In this document: piece after piece, positions 1 through 8,603 of the stretch
How the letters are laid out: every line of letters starts with the position of its first letter
Position numbering within the stretch: the first letter of the stretch is position 1
Assembly: GCF_000761485.1 (NCBI RefSeq)
Contig: NZ_JPMX01000003.1
Coordinates: forward strand, 23,325 to 87,324
DNA: 64,000 nt
Source of the DNA: Modestobacter caceresii
GTDB taxonomy: Bacteria > Actinomycetota > Actinomycetes > Mycobacteriales > Geodermatophilaceae
Direction of reading: 5' to 3'
The notes under the pieces: model-generated
Database searches by the model: none
The model's input: the letters and a program-made list of their open reading frames with translations, nothing else
Told to the model about the DNA's origin: nothing
Translations under genes and position numbers: made by a program

Positions 1-150
1 GTCGGCACGGTCTCGATGCTGGTCGCTGTGGTCACCGACGGCCCGCGCGCGGTCATGCTGAGCCAGACCGGCACCGCGGACGCTGCGCTGGACCAGGCCG
101 CGTTCGTCACGCTGCTCACCCAGGCCGCCGACGCCGCAGGCGTGGGCTGA
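1..150 (+). CDS. C-terminal fragment of an unidentified protein
   Basis: An open frame enters from the left edge and stops with TGA at 148-150, giving the last 49 residues of a protein. The tail is rich in Ala, Thr and Val and ends in GVG. It shows no catalytic motif or membrane segment that I recognise, so no function is proposed. The low-GC-independent reading frame and the stop followed by a convergent gene make a real gene end plausible. Confidence 0.5.
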   Translation, partial: VGTVSMLVAVVTDGPRAVMLSQTGTADAALDQAAFVTLLTQAADAAGVG

Positions 151-160
151 GCCGACCCGA

Positions 161-361
161 TCAGCCGGCGGAGGCGCCGGCCAGGGCCCAGGGGCGGGTC
201 AGCACGACCTGACCGTCCGGGAGCAGTTCGCCGTCGTCGTCGAACACGACCACGCCGTTGCACAGCAGCGTCCACCCCTGTTCGGGACGGCGGTGCAGCG
301 GCACGGCCAGCACGCGGCCGTCTGCCGTGGGCGGGGGACAGGTCGAGGGGTGCGAGCACAT
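161..361 (-). CDS. DUF5999 family small protein
   Basis: A 66-residue protein beginning MCSHPSTCPP and containing the block EQGWTLLCNGVVVFDD followed by GELLPDG. This is the signature of the actinobacterial DUF5999 family: a short Cys/His N-terminus, then a W-L-CNG-FDD-G-LLPDG core. The function of the family is unknown. It converges with the fragment on its left, whose stop is only 10 nt away. The 142 bp between it and the pantothenate kinase gene hold nothing I recognise. The family call is from memory of related Streptomyces proteins. Confidence 0.75.
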   Translation of the reverse strand: MCSHPSTCPPPTADGRVLAVPLHRRPEQGWTLLCNGVVVFDDDGELLPDGQVVLTRPWALAGASAG

Positions 362-503
362 CGGGGTCCACTCCAGGGGAAGCGAGGCAGGGTGCGGCCG
401 CGGCGCTGCGGTGAGCCGAGTGTGCGCCGCGTCACTCTCGGCGGGCGGGGACGCGACCTCACGACGTCGGCGGGCGTGCTCGGCACTTCCTGCCAGCGGA
501 CGC

Positions 504-1466
504 TCAGAGCTTGCGCAGCAGCACCCGTCGCACGGAGTGGTCGGCGGCCTTCTGCAGCACCAGGCGCGCCCGGGACCGGGTGGGGGCGATGTTGAGGCGG
601 AGGTTCGGCTCGTTGACCGCCTCCCAGATCCCCCGCGCCGTCGTCGTGGCCTGCTCGTCGGTGAGGTCGGCGAAGCGGTGGAAGTACGCGCCGGAGTCCT
701 GGAACGCCGTGCGGCGCAGCGCGAGGAAGCGCTCCACGTACCACTGGGAGATGTCGTGCTCGGTGGCGTCGACGTAGACGGAGAAGTCGAAGAAGTCCGA
801 GAGGAAGACCTCGGGCACCCGGCCGTCGTTGCGCGCGCCGGCCTGCAGCACGTTGAGCCCCTCCAGCACCAGCACGTCGGGGGAGTCGACGACCTGCCGC
901 TCGTCGGGGAGCACGTCGTAGTACTGGTGGGAGTAGAGCGGGGCGCTGACCGCCGGCTTGCCGGACTTCACGTCGGCCAGGAAACGCAGCAGCGCCCGCC
1001 GGTCGTAGCTCTCCGGGAAGCCCTTGCGGCCGAGCAGGCCGCGGGACTCCAGGACGGCGTTGGGCAGCAGGAAGCCGTCGGTGGTGACCAGGTCGACCCG
1101 CGGGGTGTCCGGGGCGGCGGCCAGCAGCGCCTGCAGCAGCCGCGCGGTGGTGCTCTTGCCGACGGCCACGCTGCCGGCCACGGCGATGACGAACGGGACC
1201 TTCGCGGTGCGCGCACCGAGGAACTGGGTCTGGGCGGCCCACAGCCGCCGGCTCGCGGTGACGTGCAGGTGCAGCAGCCGGGCCAGGGGCAGGTAGACGG
1301 TGGAGACCTCGTCCAGGTCGATCCGGTCGCCGAGCGTGGCCAGCTGCCGGACGTCGGCGTCGTCCAGGGGCAGCTCACCGCCGGCAGCCAGCGCCCGCCA
1401 CGACTGTCGGTCGAACGCGGTGAAGGGCGAGACCTGCGCACGCGTTCCGGCCGTCACGGCGCCCAT
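504..1466 (-). CDS. coaA: type I pantothenate kinase
   Basis: Phosphorylates pantothenate to 4'-phosphopantothenate with ATP, the first step of coenzyme A synthesis in the cytoplasm. The 320-residue length fits the family. The P-loop GSVAVGKS lies at residues 98-105, followed by [13 protein letters not shown], then KGFPESYD and the LEGLNVLQ segment, all typical of prokaryotic type I CoaA (bulk P-loop kinase fold). The N-terminus with [11 protein letters not shown] is also canonical. ATG at 1466 is used; an in-frame GTG three codons later is an alternative. It is monocistronic here and diverges from the GNAT gene on its right. Confidence 0.95.
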   Translation of the reverse strand: MGAVTAGTRAQVSPFTAFDRQSWRALAAGGELPLDDADVRQLATLGDRIDLDEVSTVYLPLARLLHLHVTASRRLWAAQTQFLGARTAKVPFVIAVAGSVAVGKSTTARLLQALLAAAPDTPRVDLVTTDGFLLPNAVLESRGLLGRKGFPESYDRRALLRFLADVKSGKPAVSAPLYSHQYYDVLPDERQVVDSPDVLVLEGLNVLQAGARNDGRVPEVFLSDFFDFSVYVDATEHDISQWYVERFLALRRTAFQDSGAYFHRFADLTDEQATTTARGIWEAVNEPNLRLNIAPTRSRARLVLQKAADHSVRRVLLRKL

Positions 1467-1545
1467 GGTGCCGTCTGCCTGCCGAGCGCCCCCCGACCGG
1501 GTGGGTCGGGGACGGCTGCCGGCCCGTCCTCCACCGCGGGGCCGC

Positions 1546-1551
1546 TAGGGT
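1546..1551 (+). promoter_or_regulatory. -10 box TAGGGT for the GNAT gene
   Basis: TAGGGT ends 7 nt before the GTG at 1559, which implies a leaderless transcript starting at or next to the start codon. Confidence 0.6.
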
Positions 1552-1558
1552 CCGGGGC

Positions 1559-2389
1559 GTGTCGTCGCCCGGGCTGCTCGACCGGATCGAGCGCTACTTC
1601 GCCCTCGCCCCGCTGACGGAGGCCCGGGTGCACTCCGTGGGTGCGCTGCAGGTGCCGATCGGTCCGCCGGAGTGGCCGCACTCCGCCCGGCCGCGGCCCG
1701 GCTTCGAGGGCGAGGTCGCGGTGGACGACGTCCGGGCCGCGATCGCCCTGCAGGAGCGGGCCGGCCTGCCGGCGTCGCTGGAGTGGCTCGGCGACCGCTG
1801 CCGCGGCCTGGCCACGGTGGCGCGGGCAGCGGGGCTGGTGGTCGACGAGCTGCCGCTGCTGGTGGCCGACGACCCGGTCGAGGTGCTGCTGCCCAGCGAG
1901 GTGCGGCTCTACCTGGTGGGCGCCGACGACCCGCGGCTGGGCCTGTACCAGCGGCTGGCCGCGCTGGCGTTCGCCACGCCCGCCGGCGCACCGGCGGACG
2001 ACGCCCCCCGGGACACCCCGGAGGTGGCCCGGGACGACCCCGGCCCGGCCGCCGTCCCGCCGACCGAGGTGCTGCGCGACCGCGTCGCGTCGGGCTCGAC
2101 GGTGATGATGGTGGCCGTCGAAGACGGCGAGCCGGTCGCCATCGGCTCGCACCAGCCGGTGCAGGTCGACGGCACCGAGATCAGCGAGGTCGTCGGCGTG
2201 GCCACCCTGCCCCGGTTCCGTGGCCGCGGGCTGGGGGCCGGGCTCACCTCGGCCCTGGTCGAGCACGCCCGGCAGACGGCCGACCTGGTCTTCCTCTCCG
2301 CCGGCGACGACGACGTGGCCCGGGTCTACGAGCGAGCGGGCTTCGCCCGGGTGGCCACCAGCTGCGTCGCGGAGCGTCCGTCCGGCTGA
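1559..2389 (+). CDS. GNAT family N-acetyltransferase
   Basis: A 276-residue protein with an N-terminal region of about 170 residues and a C-terminal GNAT domain. The acetyl-CoA site is visible as GVATLPRFRGRGLGAGLTSAL, with the R-G-x-G-x-G loop, followed by the VYERAGFARV beta-bulge segment at the end of the domain. GNAT enzymes transfer an acetyl group from acetyl-CoA to an amine; the substrate here is unknown. The N-terminal half may be a degenerate second GNAT domain. The GTG start sits 7 nt after a TAGGGT box, so the mRNA is probably leaderless. The gene converges with the PEBP gene across a strong hairpin. Confidence 0.85.
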   Translation: MSSPGLLDRIERYFALAPLTEARVHSVGALQVPIGPPEWPHSARPRPGFEGEVAVDDVRAAIALQERAGLPASLEWLGDRCRGLATVARAAGLVVDELPLLVADDPVEVLLPSEVRLYLVGADDPRLGLYQRLAALAFATPAGAPADDAPRDTPEVARDDPGPAAVPPTEVLRDRVASGSTVMMVAVEDGEPVAIGSHQPVQVDGTEISEVVGVATLPRFRGRGLGAGLTSALVEHARQTADLVFLSAGDDDVARVYERAGFARVATSCVAERPSG

Positions 2390-2403
2390 GCCGCAGAGCG
2401 GCT

Positions 2404-2444
2404 GTCCGGCTGGGGCGGCCGGAGCCCCGCCGCCCCAGCCGGAC
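2404..2444. terminator. bidirectional hairpin terminator
   Basis: A perfect 16-bp GC-rich stem (GTCCGGCTGGGGCGGC at 2404-2419 pairing with 2429-2444) and a 9-nt loop lie between two convergent stop codons. No U-tract follows, as usual in this kind of genome. Confidence 0.75.
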
Positions 2445-2450
2445 GACGGG

Positions 2451-2990
2451 TCACTGCACCTCGTAGGTCGCCACCAGGGTGGCCCGGGCGAGGGTGTGGC
2501 TGAACAGGTTGAACCCCAGGTAGGCTGGGCTCGCCTCGGCCGGCACGCCCAGGTCGTCGGTGTCCAGCGCGTGGACGACGACGAAGTACCGGTGCCGACC
2601 GTGCCCGGCCGGCGGGGCCGCTCCGACGTAGCCGGGGAACCCGGCGTCGTTGCGCAGCTGCACCGCGCCGTCCGGCAGCCCGCCGTCCGCGGCACCGCTG
2701 GGGAGCTCGGTCACCGAGGCCGGGAGGCCGGCCACCACCCAGTGCCAGAAGCCGCTGGCGGTCGGGGCGTCGGGGTCGTAGACGGTGACCGCGAAGCCGC
2801 GGGTCTCGGCCGGGAACCCGGACCAGCTCAGCTGCGGTGACCGGTCCCCGCCTCCGGGCACGCCCATCTTCCCGCTGACGTGCGGCTGGGGCATCGGCTC
2901 GCCGTCGGTGAGGTCGGCGCTGGTCACCTGGAAGGCGGGCACGGGGGGCAGGAACTCGTAGGGGTCGGGCGGGGTCGGTCGACCGGCCAT
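2451..2990 (-). CDS. YbhB/YbcL family Raf kinase inhibitor-like (PEBP) protein
   Basis: A 179-residue protein of the phosphatidylethanolamine-binding family. The diagnostic motif [13 protein letters not shown] and the later [13 protein letters not shown] block (PEBP motifs 1 and 2) are both present, as is the [21 protein letters not shown] lead-in. Bacterial members are small cytoplasmic proteins with an anion-binding pocket; their physiological role is not established. ATG at 2990 is preceded by AGGAGG about 8 nt upstream on this strand. The 259 bp upstream, shared with the divergent HAD gene, contains one copy of the 15-bp repeated motif at 3118-3132. Confidence 0.9.
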   Translation of the reverse strand: MAGRPTPPDPYEFLPPVPAFQVTSADLTDGEPMPQPHVSGKMGVPGGGDRSPQLSWSGFPAETRGFAVTVYDPDAPTASGFWHWVVAGLPASVTELPSGAADGGLPDGAVQLRNDAGFPGYVGAAPPAGHGRHRYFVVVHALDTDDLGVPAEASPAYLGFNLFSHTLARATLVATYEVQ

Positions 2991-3117
2991 GCCGGGTCCT
3001 CCTCGGGTCGTCGGGCTCCCCGGCAGTCCCGCCGGCGAGCGGGGGCGTGGTGCCCGCCGCCGACCCTAGGCAGCCGCGCCCGCCGGCGCCCAGCGAGCTC
3101 CGCGACTCCGACGGTGG

Positions 3118-3132
3118 ACCGTTATCCCCAAC
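3118..3132 (-). repeat. 15-bp dispersed motif, copy 1
   Basis: GTTGGGGATAACGGT read on the minus strand, in the divergent intergenic region between the PEBP and HAD genes. It is identical to four other intergenic copies in this window. Confidence 0.85.
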
Positions 3133-3236
3133 AACGGCGCCACAAGACCAGCTCGCGTCCCCGGCCACCGTTCCCTCCGGGCACGGCTCAGCAAGGGAGG
3201 TGGGCCGCCCGAGAGGTCCTGTCGATCATCTCGCCG

Positions 3237-3242
3237 TAGCGT
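3237..3242 (+). promoter_or_regulatory. -10 box TAGCGT for the HAD/GH65 operon
   Basis: TAGCGT ends 7 nt before GTG 3250. An upstream GTG at 3241 overlaps the box, so 3250 is the likelier start of a leaderless message. Confidence 0.6.
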
Positions 3243-3249
3243 GTCGGGC

Positions 3250-3981
3250 GTGCTGGGACTCCCTGACGACATCCGGGCCTGCCTGTTCGACCTCGACGGG
3301 GTCCTGACGCAGACGGCCAAGGTCCACCAGGCTGCCTGGAAACGGACCTTCGACGAGTTCCTGCGCAGCCGCGACCCGGGGGCGGCGGAGTTCAGCGCCG
3401 ACGACTACAACCAGTACGTCGACGGCAAGCCGCGCAAGGACGGCGTCCGTGACTTCCTGACCAGCCGGGGGATCACCCTGCCCGAGGGCAGCGACGACGA
3501 CCTCGCCGACGCGCCCACCGTGGCCGGCGTCGCGACGCGGAAGAACGAGCTGATCATGGCCGAGCTGGACGAGCACGGCGTGCAGGTCTACGAGGGCTCG
3601 ATGCGGTACCTGCGGGCGGCGCGGGACGCCGGCCTGGCCACCGCCGTCGTCACGGCGTCGGCCAACGGGGAGCACGTGGTCGCGGTCGCCGGGTTCGCCG
3701 ACCTCATCGACGCCCGGGTCGACGGCGTGGTCGCCGCCACCGAGGGGCTGCGCGGCAAGCCGGCCCCGGACACCTTCCTGGCCGGCGCACGGGCCCTCGG
3801 CGTCGAGCCGGCGCAGGCCGCGGTCTTCGAGGACGCCCTCTCCGGGGTCGCCGCCGGGCGGGCCGGTGGGTTCGGCTACGTCGTCGGGGTCGACCGGGTG
3901 GGCCAGGCCGACGGGCTGCGCGAGCGCGGCGCCGACGTCGTCGTCACCGACCTGGACCAGCTCCTGGGGGAGACCCCGTGA
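3250..3981 (+). CDS. pgmB: beta-phosphoglucomutase family HAD hydrolase
   Basis: A 243-residue HAD enzyme with the motif CLFDLDGVLTQT, giving nucleophile Asp14 and acid/base Asp16, the TAVVTASANGEH motif II, and VFEDALSGVAAGRAG as motif IV. The LTQTAKVHQAAWKRTFDEFL cap segment is typical of beta-phosphoglucomutases. These convert beta-glucose 1-phosphate to glucose 6-phosphate. The stop overlaps the start of the GH65 phosphorylase by 4 nt (GTGA), so the two are translationally coupled. The phosphorylase would supply the substrate. Start at GTG 3250 is chosen because of the TAGCGT box; a longer form would begin at 3241. Confidence 0.85.
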   Translation: MLGLPDDIRACLFDLDGVLTQTAKVHQAAWKRTFDEFLRSRDPGAAEFSADDYNQYVDGKPRKDGVRDFLTSRGITLPEGSDDDLADAPTVAGVATRKNELIMAELDEHGVQVYEGSMRYLRAARDAGLATAVVTASANGEHVVAVAGFADLIDARVDGVVAATEGLRGKPAPDTFLAGARALGVEPAQAAVFEDALSGVAAGRAGGFGYVVGVDRVGQADGLRERGADVVVTDLDQLLGETP

Positions 3982-6350
3982 CGGAGGGGCGCGCGCACTT
4001 CCTGGTCGAGCCGTGGTCGCTGACCGAGGTCGGCGTCGACCTGGCCTCCCTGGGGGTCCACGAGTCGGTGTTCGCCCTGGCCAACGGGCACATCGGGATG
4101 CGCGGCACGCTCGACGAGGGTGAACCGGTCATCGTCCCCGGCACCTACCTCAACGGCTTCTTCGAGGAGCGGCCGATGCCCTACGCCGAGGCCGGCTACG
4201 GCTTCCCGGAGCAGGGCCAGACCGTGGTCAACGTGACCGACGGCAAGCTGATCCGGCTGCTGGTCGGGGACACCCCGCTGGACCTGCAGTACGGCGACGT
4301 CATCGACCACCGCCGGACGCTGGACCTGCGCAACGGGCTGCTGCGCCGCAACACCGAGTGGCGCGGGCCCAGCGGACGTCAGGTGCGGGTCACCAGCACC
4401 CGGCTCGTCTCGCTGACCCGGCGGTCGATCGCCGCCATCGAGTACACCGTCGAGTGCACCGACGACCAGGGCGACCTCTACATCGCCCTGCAGTCGGACC
4501 TGCTGGCCAACGAGTTCGTGACCACATCCCAGTCCGGCGACCCCCGCGCCGCCTCGGCGATGACCCGGCCGCTGGAGTCGGAGCTGCACGTGGGTCGCGG
4601 CCGGCACGCCGTCCTGGTGCACCAGACCGCCCGCAGCCGGCTGCGGATGGCCGCCGGGATGGACCACGAGGTCGACGTCCCCGACTCGGCCACCGAGGAC
4701 CTGGAGGTCTCCCCGGACCTGGCCCGCTACACCCTGGCCGCCCGGCTGCCGGCCGGCTCGAAGCTGCGGCTGGTGAAGTACCTCGCCTACGGCTGGTCCA
4801 GCCGCCGCTCGTCGGCCGCCGTCCGGGACCAGGTGGAGGGGGCGCTGGCCACGGCGAAGCTGGCCGGCTGGAACCGGCTGGTGCGGGAACAGCGGGAGCT
4901 GCTGGACCGGCACTGGGACGAGGCCGACGTCGAGGTGGAGGGCGACGACGAGCTCCAGCAGGCGGTGCGGGTCGGCATGTTCCACGTCCTGCAGGCGGGC
5001 CTGCGCGCCGAGCGGCAGCCGATCCCGGCCAAGGGGCTGACCGGTGACGGCTACGACGGCCACACGTTCTGGGACACCGAGACCTACGTGCTGCCCGTGC
5101 TCACCTACACCGCGCCCGGAGCCGTGCGCGATGCGCTGCTGTGGCGGCACTCGACCCTGGACCTGGCCCGCGAGCGGGCCCGCGTGCTCGGCCACACCGG
5201 CGCCGCGTTCCCGTGGCGGACCATCCGCGGGGAGGAGACGTCGGGCTACTGGCCGGCCGGGACGGCGGCCTTCCACATCAACGCCGACATCGCCGACGCC
5301 GTCGCCCGCTACACCGCGGCCACCCTGGACGACGAGTTCGACCGCGACCACGGCACCGAGCTGCTGGTCGAGACGGCCCGGCTGTGGGCCTCGCTCGGCC
5401 ACTTCGACGACGGTCGGGGCTTCCGGATCGACGGTGTCACCGGGCCCGACGAGTACACCGCCGTCGTGGACAACAACGTCTACACGAACCTGATGGCGCA
5501 GCGGAACCTGCGGGAGGCGGTCGCGGCCGCCCACCGCCAGCCCGACACCGCGGCGCGGCTGCAGGTGGGCGAGGACGAGCTGGAGCTGTGGGCCCGCGCC
5601 GCGGACGGCATGCGGGTGCCGTTCAACGCCGACCTCGGGGTGCACGAGCAGTCCGAGGGGTTCACCCACCACGAGGAGTGGGACTACGAGGGCACCCGGC
5701 CCGACCAGTACCCGCTGCTGCTGCACTTCCCCTACTTCGACATCTACCGCAAGCAGGTCGTGAAGCAGGCCGACCTGGTGATGGCGCTGCACCTGCGGGG
5801 GGACGCCTTCACGCTCGAGGAGAAGATCGCCGACTTCGCCTACTACGAGGCGCGGACGGTGCGGGACTCCTCCCTGTCGGCCGCGGTGCAGGCGGTGATC
5901 GCCGCCGAGACGGGGCACCTCGACCTCGCGCACGACTACTGGGGCGAGGCGGCCCTGACCGACCTGCAGAACCTGCACGGCAACAGCGGGCACGGGCTGC
6001 ACATCGCCTCGCTGGCCGGGGGCTGGATGGTCGCGGTCGGCGGGTTCGGCGGGATGCGCGACCACGGTGGCCGCCTGACCTTCGCCCCGCGGTTGCCCAG
6101 CCGGATCCGCCGGCTGCGCTTCCGGGTGGTGTTCCAGGGGAACTGCCTGTCGGTCACGGTGACCCCGGAGAAGGCCAGCTACCGGCTGGTCTACGGCGAC
6201 GGACCGCTGGAGACCGCGCACCACGGGGAGCCGATCGTGGTCACCGCCGAGACGGTGGAGCGGGAGATCCCGCCGCCTCCCGACGTCGACCCGGTGCGCC
6301 AGCCGCCGCACGCCGCCCCCCGCCGCCGCAACCGCCCCACCAGCGACTGA
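3978..6350 (+). CDS. glycoside hydrolase family 65 protein (disaccharide phosphorylase)
   Basis: A 790-residue GH65 enzyme with the usual N-terminal beta-sandwich, central (alpha/alpha)6 barrel and C-terminal domain. The catalytic-acid motif TGPDEYTAVVDNNVYTN places the general acid at about Glu492, and the substrate-binding KQADLVMAL motif is at about Lys596. GH65 members phosphorolyse alpha-glucosides (maltose, trehalose, kojibiose, nigerose) with inversion to beta-glucose 1-phosphate. The coupled beta-phosphoglucomutase supports a phosphorylase rather than a hydrolase. I cannot tell the disaccharide from sequence alone; trehalose or maltose are the obvious candidates. The stop is followed after 8 nt by a large palindrome. 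Confidence 0.92.
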   Translation: MTEGRAHFLVEPWSLTEVGVDLASLGVHESVFALANGHIGMRGTLDEGEPVIVPGTYLNGFFEERPMPYAEAGYGFPEQGQTVVNVTDGKLIRLLVGDTPLDLQYGDVIDHRRTLDLRNGLLRRNTEWRGPSGRQVRVTSTRLVSLTRRSIAAIEYTVECTDDQGDLYIALQSDLLANEFVTTSQSGDPRAASAMTRPLESELHVGRGRHAVLVHQTARSRLRMAAGMDHEVDVPDSATEDLEVSPDLARYTLAARLPAGSKLRLVKYLAYGWSSRRSSAAVRDQVEGALATAKLAGWNRLVREQRELLDRHWDEADVEVEGDDELQQAVRVGMFHVLQAGLRAERQPIPAKGLTGDGYDGHTFWDTETYVLPVLTYTAPGAVRDALLWRHSTLDLARERARVLGHTGAAFPWRTIRGEETSGYWPAGTAAFHINADIADAVARYTAATLDDEFDRDHGTELLVETARLWASLGHFDDGRGFRIDGVTGPDEYTAVVDNNVYTNLMAQRNLREAVAAAHRQPDTAARLQVGEDELELWARAADGMRVPFNADLGVHEQSEGFTHHEEWDYEGTRPDQYPLLLHFPYFDIYRKQVVKQADLVMALHLRGDAFTLEEKIADFAYYEARTVRDSSLSAAVQAVIAAETGHLDLAHDYWGEAALTDLQNLHGNSGHGLHIASLAGGWMVAVGGFGGMRDHGGRLTFAPRLPSRIRRLRFRVVFQGNCLSVTVTPEKASYRLVYGDGPLETAHHGEPIVVTAETVEREIPPPPDVDPVRQPPHAAPRRRNRPTSD

Positions 6351-6358
6351 AGGAGGCC

Positions 6359-6400
6359 CCCCCTTCACCACCAAAATGGCCATCTTGGTGGTGAAGGGGG
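6359..6400. terminator. 42-bp near-perfect palindrome, bidirectional terminator / dispersed repeat
   Basis: The sequence pairs with itself over 21 positions with a single A/C mismatch. The left arm starts CCCCCTTCACCACC and the centre is ATGG/CCAT. It begins 8 nt after the GH65 stop and ends exactly where the stop codon of the convergent M50 gene begins. A degenerate relative with the same centre lies at 44781-44817. Confidence 0.75.
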
Positions 6401-7120
6401 TCAGAGGGGGGCGGTGTCGCGGAGGAGCCACCAGCCGCCGAGGAGCAGGGCACCACCGTCGACGAGCAGGAAGACGGCTACCCACACGATCCCCGGCAGC
6501 CCGGTGAGCCGGGCCAGCTGGTCGGCGTCGGAGTCCCGGGCCGTGCCCGAGCGGCGCTTGGCCTGGAGCTCCAGGACGGTCTTCGGCGCGGCCAGCAGCA
6601 GGAACCAGGTGACGCCGGCCGCGAACGCCGACTGTCCCACCGCGGGCAGCCACCAGGTGGCGGCGAAGACCAGGGTGCCGGTGACGAGCACCGACCACAG
6701 GCCGTACCAGTTGCGGATCTGCACCAGCAGCAGGGCCAGCAGCAGCAACAGCGCCCACAGCAGGCCGATCGCGAACCCGGCGGCCAGCAGCGCCGCCGCG
6801 CCCAGCCCGAACAGGGCCGGGCCGGTGTAGCCCGCGGCTGCGGTCAGCACCATGCCGGGGCCGGTGGGCCGGCCGGCCGACACCGTCACACCGGAGGTGT
6901 CGGAGTGCAGGCGGATGCCGGCCAGTCGCCGGCCGGTGACCAGGGCGGCCAGGCCGTGCGCGCCCTCGTGCGCGATCGTCACCGAGTGCCGGGCCCGCTG
7001 CCACAGGGTGGGGGAGAGGACCAGGGCAGCGGCGAGCGCCGCGGTCAGGACGAGCAGCCAGAGCGGCAGCGGGGGAGAGGTCGCGGAGACCTGCTCCCAG
7101 AGCGAGCTGACGACGTCCAC
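6401..7120 (-). CDS. M50 family membrane metallopeptidase (site-2-protease-like)
   Basis: A 239-residue polytopic membrane protein. HEGAH at residues 51-55 is an HExxH zinc site placed next to a transmembrane helix, preceded by RARHSVTIA, as in the M50B-like family. About six hydrophobic segments follow, including a long Leu-rich one. The predicted second metal-ligand motif (NxxPxxxxDG in classical S2P) is not clear, so activity is uncertain. A longer open frame extends upstream, but its extra residues are Arg/Gly/His-rich shadow sequence; GTG at 7120 fits the first real hydrophobic helix. It converges with GH65 and diverges from the ABM protein. Confidence 0.75.
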   Translation of the reverse strand: MDVVSSLWEQVSATSPPLPLWLLVLTAALAAALVLSPTLWQRARHSVTIAHEGAHGLAALVTGRRLAGIRLHSDTSGVTVSAGRPTGPGMVLTAAAGYTGPALFGLGAAALLAAGFAIGLLWALLLLLALLLVQIRNWYGLWSVLVTGTLVFAATWWLPAVGQSAFAAGVTWFLLLAAPKTVLELQAKRRSGTARDSDADQLARLTGLPGIVWVAVFLLVDGGALLLGGWWLLRDTAPL

Positions 7121-7228
7121 CCGGGCATCGTCGCCAGTGGACCTGTGCGTGAGGTCAGCGCCACGCCGCTGGACGCCCGGTGACCGACCCGACATCTCCG
7201 CGACATCCGCGCCAGGGATGCTGGGGCC

Positions 7229-7885
7229 ATGGAGAGCACTGTCCCGGTGCCGGCGCTCGCGGAGACCCCGCAGCTGCCGGTGACCGTCTCCTTCACCCGG
7301 CGGGCCGACCCGGCCCACACGGTGGAGATGACCGCCTGGATCCGGGCGGGACTGACGATGGCCGAGAACTTCCCCGGGTTCCTCGGCGGTGGCTGGGTCC
7401 GCCCACGCCACGACGCCGACGAGTGGCACATGCTGTGCCGCTTCGACTCACCGGCGACGATGACGGCCTGGGAGGCCAGCCCGGAGCGACGCTGGTGGCT
7501 CGGGTCGGCGCAGGGGCTGGCCGAGGTCACCCGCACCGAGCGGCGCACCGGCATCGAGGGCTGGTTCGACGCGCCGGCCGACGCGGCGACGGAGCTGCCC
7601 GCGTCCACCGCACCCCCGCGGTGGAAGCAGGCGGTCACCATCTGGCTGGTCTTCTTCCCGCTCAACCTGCTGGCCACGGTCACCCTGGGTGCGCTGCTGA
7701 CCGAGGCCCACGTCGTCCTCCGGGTGGCGGTGATGACGCTGACCCTCACCCCGGTGATGACCTACCTGCTGCTGCCCTGGATGACCCGGCGGCTGGGGTG
7801 GTGGCTCCGGAAGGACCCCGTCCCCCTCACCCCTCGCAAGCTCGGGGCGAGCCTCCGGACGGGGCCGAACTGGCGCGACCGCTGA
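7229..7885 (+). CDS. ABM-domain protein with C-terminal membrane helices
   Basis: A 218-residue protein. Residues about 15-115 resemble an antibiotic biosynthesis monooxygenase (ABM, ferredoxin-like) domain, with FPGFLGGGWVRPRH and WHMLCRFDSPATMTAWEASPERRWW. Two transmembrane helices follow: WLVFFPLNLLATVTLGALL and a VMTLTLTPVMTYLLLPW stretch, with a short basic tail. Several actinobacterial proteins have this layout; no substrate is known. The ATG at 7229 lies 6 nt after GATGCT, a weak -10-like match, so the message may be leaderless. It converges with the response regulator gene 46 nt away. Confidence 0.7.
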   Translation: MESTVPVPALAETPQLPVTVSFTRRADPAHTVEMTAWIRAGLTMAENFPGFLGGGWVRPRHDADEWHMLCRFDSPATMTAWEASPERRWWLGSAQGLAEVTRTERRTGIEGWFDAPADAATELPASTAPPRWKQAVTIWLVFFPLNLLATVTLGALLTEAHVVLRVAVMTLTLTPVMTYLLLPWMTRRLGWWLRKDPVPLTPRKLGASLRTGPNWRDR

Positions 7886-7931
7886 GCCCGGTCGACCGAC
7901 GTCCACCGACGGAGGGCAGGAGGGGCCGAGG

Positions 7932-8603
7932 TCAGACGAGGTCGGCGTCGTGGGTGAGCAGGGCGATCTGGACCCGGTTGGCGACGTCCAGCTTGACCAG
8001 CAGCCGGGAGACGTGTGCCTTCACGGTGGCCACGCTGAGGTACAGCTCGGCGCCGATCTGGGCGTTGGACAGCCCACGCCCGACGGCGAGCGCCACCTCG
8101 CGCTCCCGGTCGCTCAGCAGGTCGAGCCGTGTCCGCGCGCGCGTCTGCCGGTCCTCGGCCGGGCCGGCCGGCCGCACCGCCGAGACGTGCGCGATGAGCT
8201 GACGGGTCACGGTGGGGGAGAGCATCGGCTCGCCGGCCGCCACCCGGCGCACGGCCTCCAGGATCGCGACCGGTGGGGTGTCCTTGAGCAGGAACCCGCT
8301 GGCCCCCGCGCGCAGCGCCCGGAGCACCTGGTCGTCGGCGTCGAAGGTGGTCAGCACGATGACCTCGGGGGCATCCGGCGTCGCCTGCAGCAGCTCGGTG
8401 GCCGTCAGGCCGTCGGTGCGCGGCATCCGGATGTCCATCAGGACGACGTCCGGGGCGCTCGCCGCCACGGCGGCCGGCACCTCGTCGCCGTCGGTGGCCT
8501 CGCCGACGAGCTCCAGGTCCACCGCCCCGCCGAGCACCATCGCCAGCGCCGCGCGCACCAGCGGGTCGTCGTCCACGACGAGGACCCGGACGGGTTCCCT
8601 CAC
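7932..8603 (-). CDS. NarL/LuxR family response regulator
   Basis: A 223-residue two-component response regulator. The receiver domain has the acidic pair at DDD (residues 11-13), phospho-acceptor Asp57 in VLMDIRMP, Thr in VLTTFDADDQ and Lys in FLLKDTPP. The C-terminal LuxR-type helix-turn-helix is visible as LSDREREVALAVGRGLSNAQIGAELYLS followed by ATVKAHVSRLLVKL. The GTG start overlaps the stop of the sensor kinase by 4 nt (GTGA), so they form an operon. A longer open frame upstream is the shadow of the kinase gene. The likely target is the divergent ABC transporter. Confidence 0.93.
   Translation of the reverse strand: MREPVRVLVVDDDPLVRAALAMVLGGAVDLELVGEATDGDEVPAAVAASAPDVVLMDIRMPRTDGLTATELLQATPDAPEVIVLTTFDADDQVLRALRAGASGFLLKDTPPVAILEAVRRVAAGEPMLSPTVTRQLIAHVSAVRPAGPAEDRQTRARTRLDLLSDREREVALAVGRGLSNAQIGAELYLSVATVKAHVSRLLVKLDVANRVQIALLTHDADLV

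Noticed and set aside
3118..3132. Reading the 15-bp motif as a -10/-35 promoter element
   Set aside because: Only copy 3 sits next to a -10 box; the other four have inconsistent orientation and distance to start codons.
3876..7004. 1042-codon open frame on the minus strand across GH65 and the M50 gene
   Set aside because: Antisense shadow of GH65 in its main part; the M50 protein is read in another frame with clear membrane helices.
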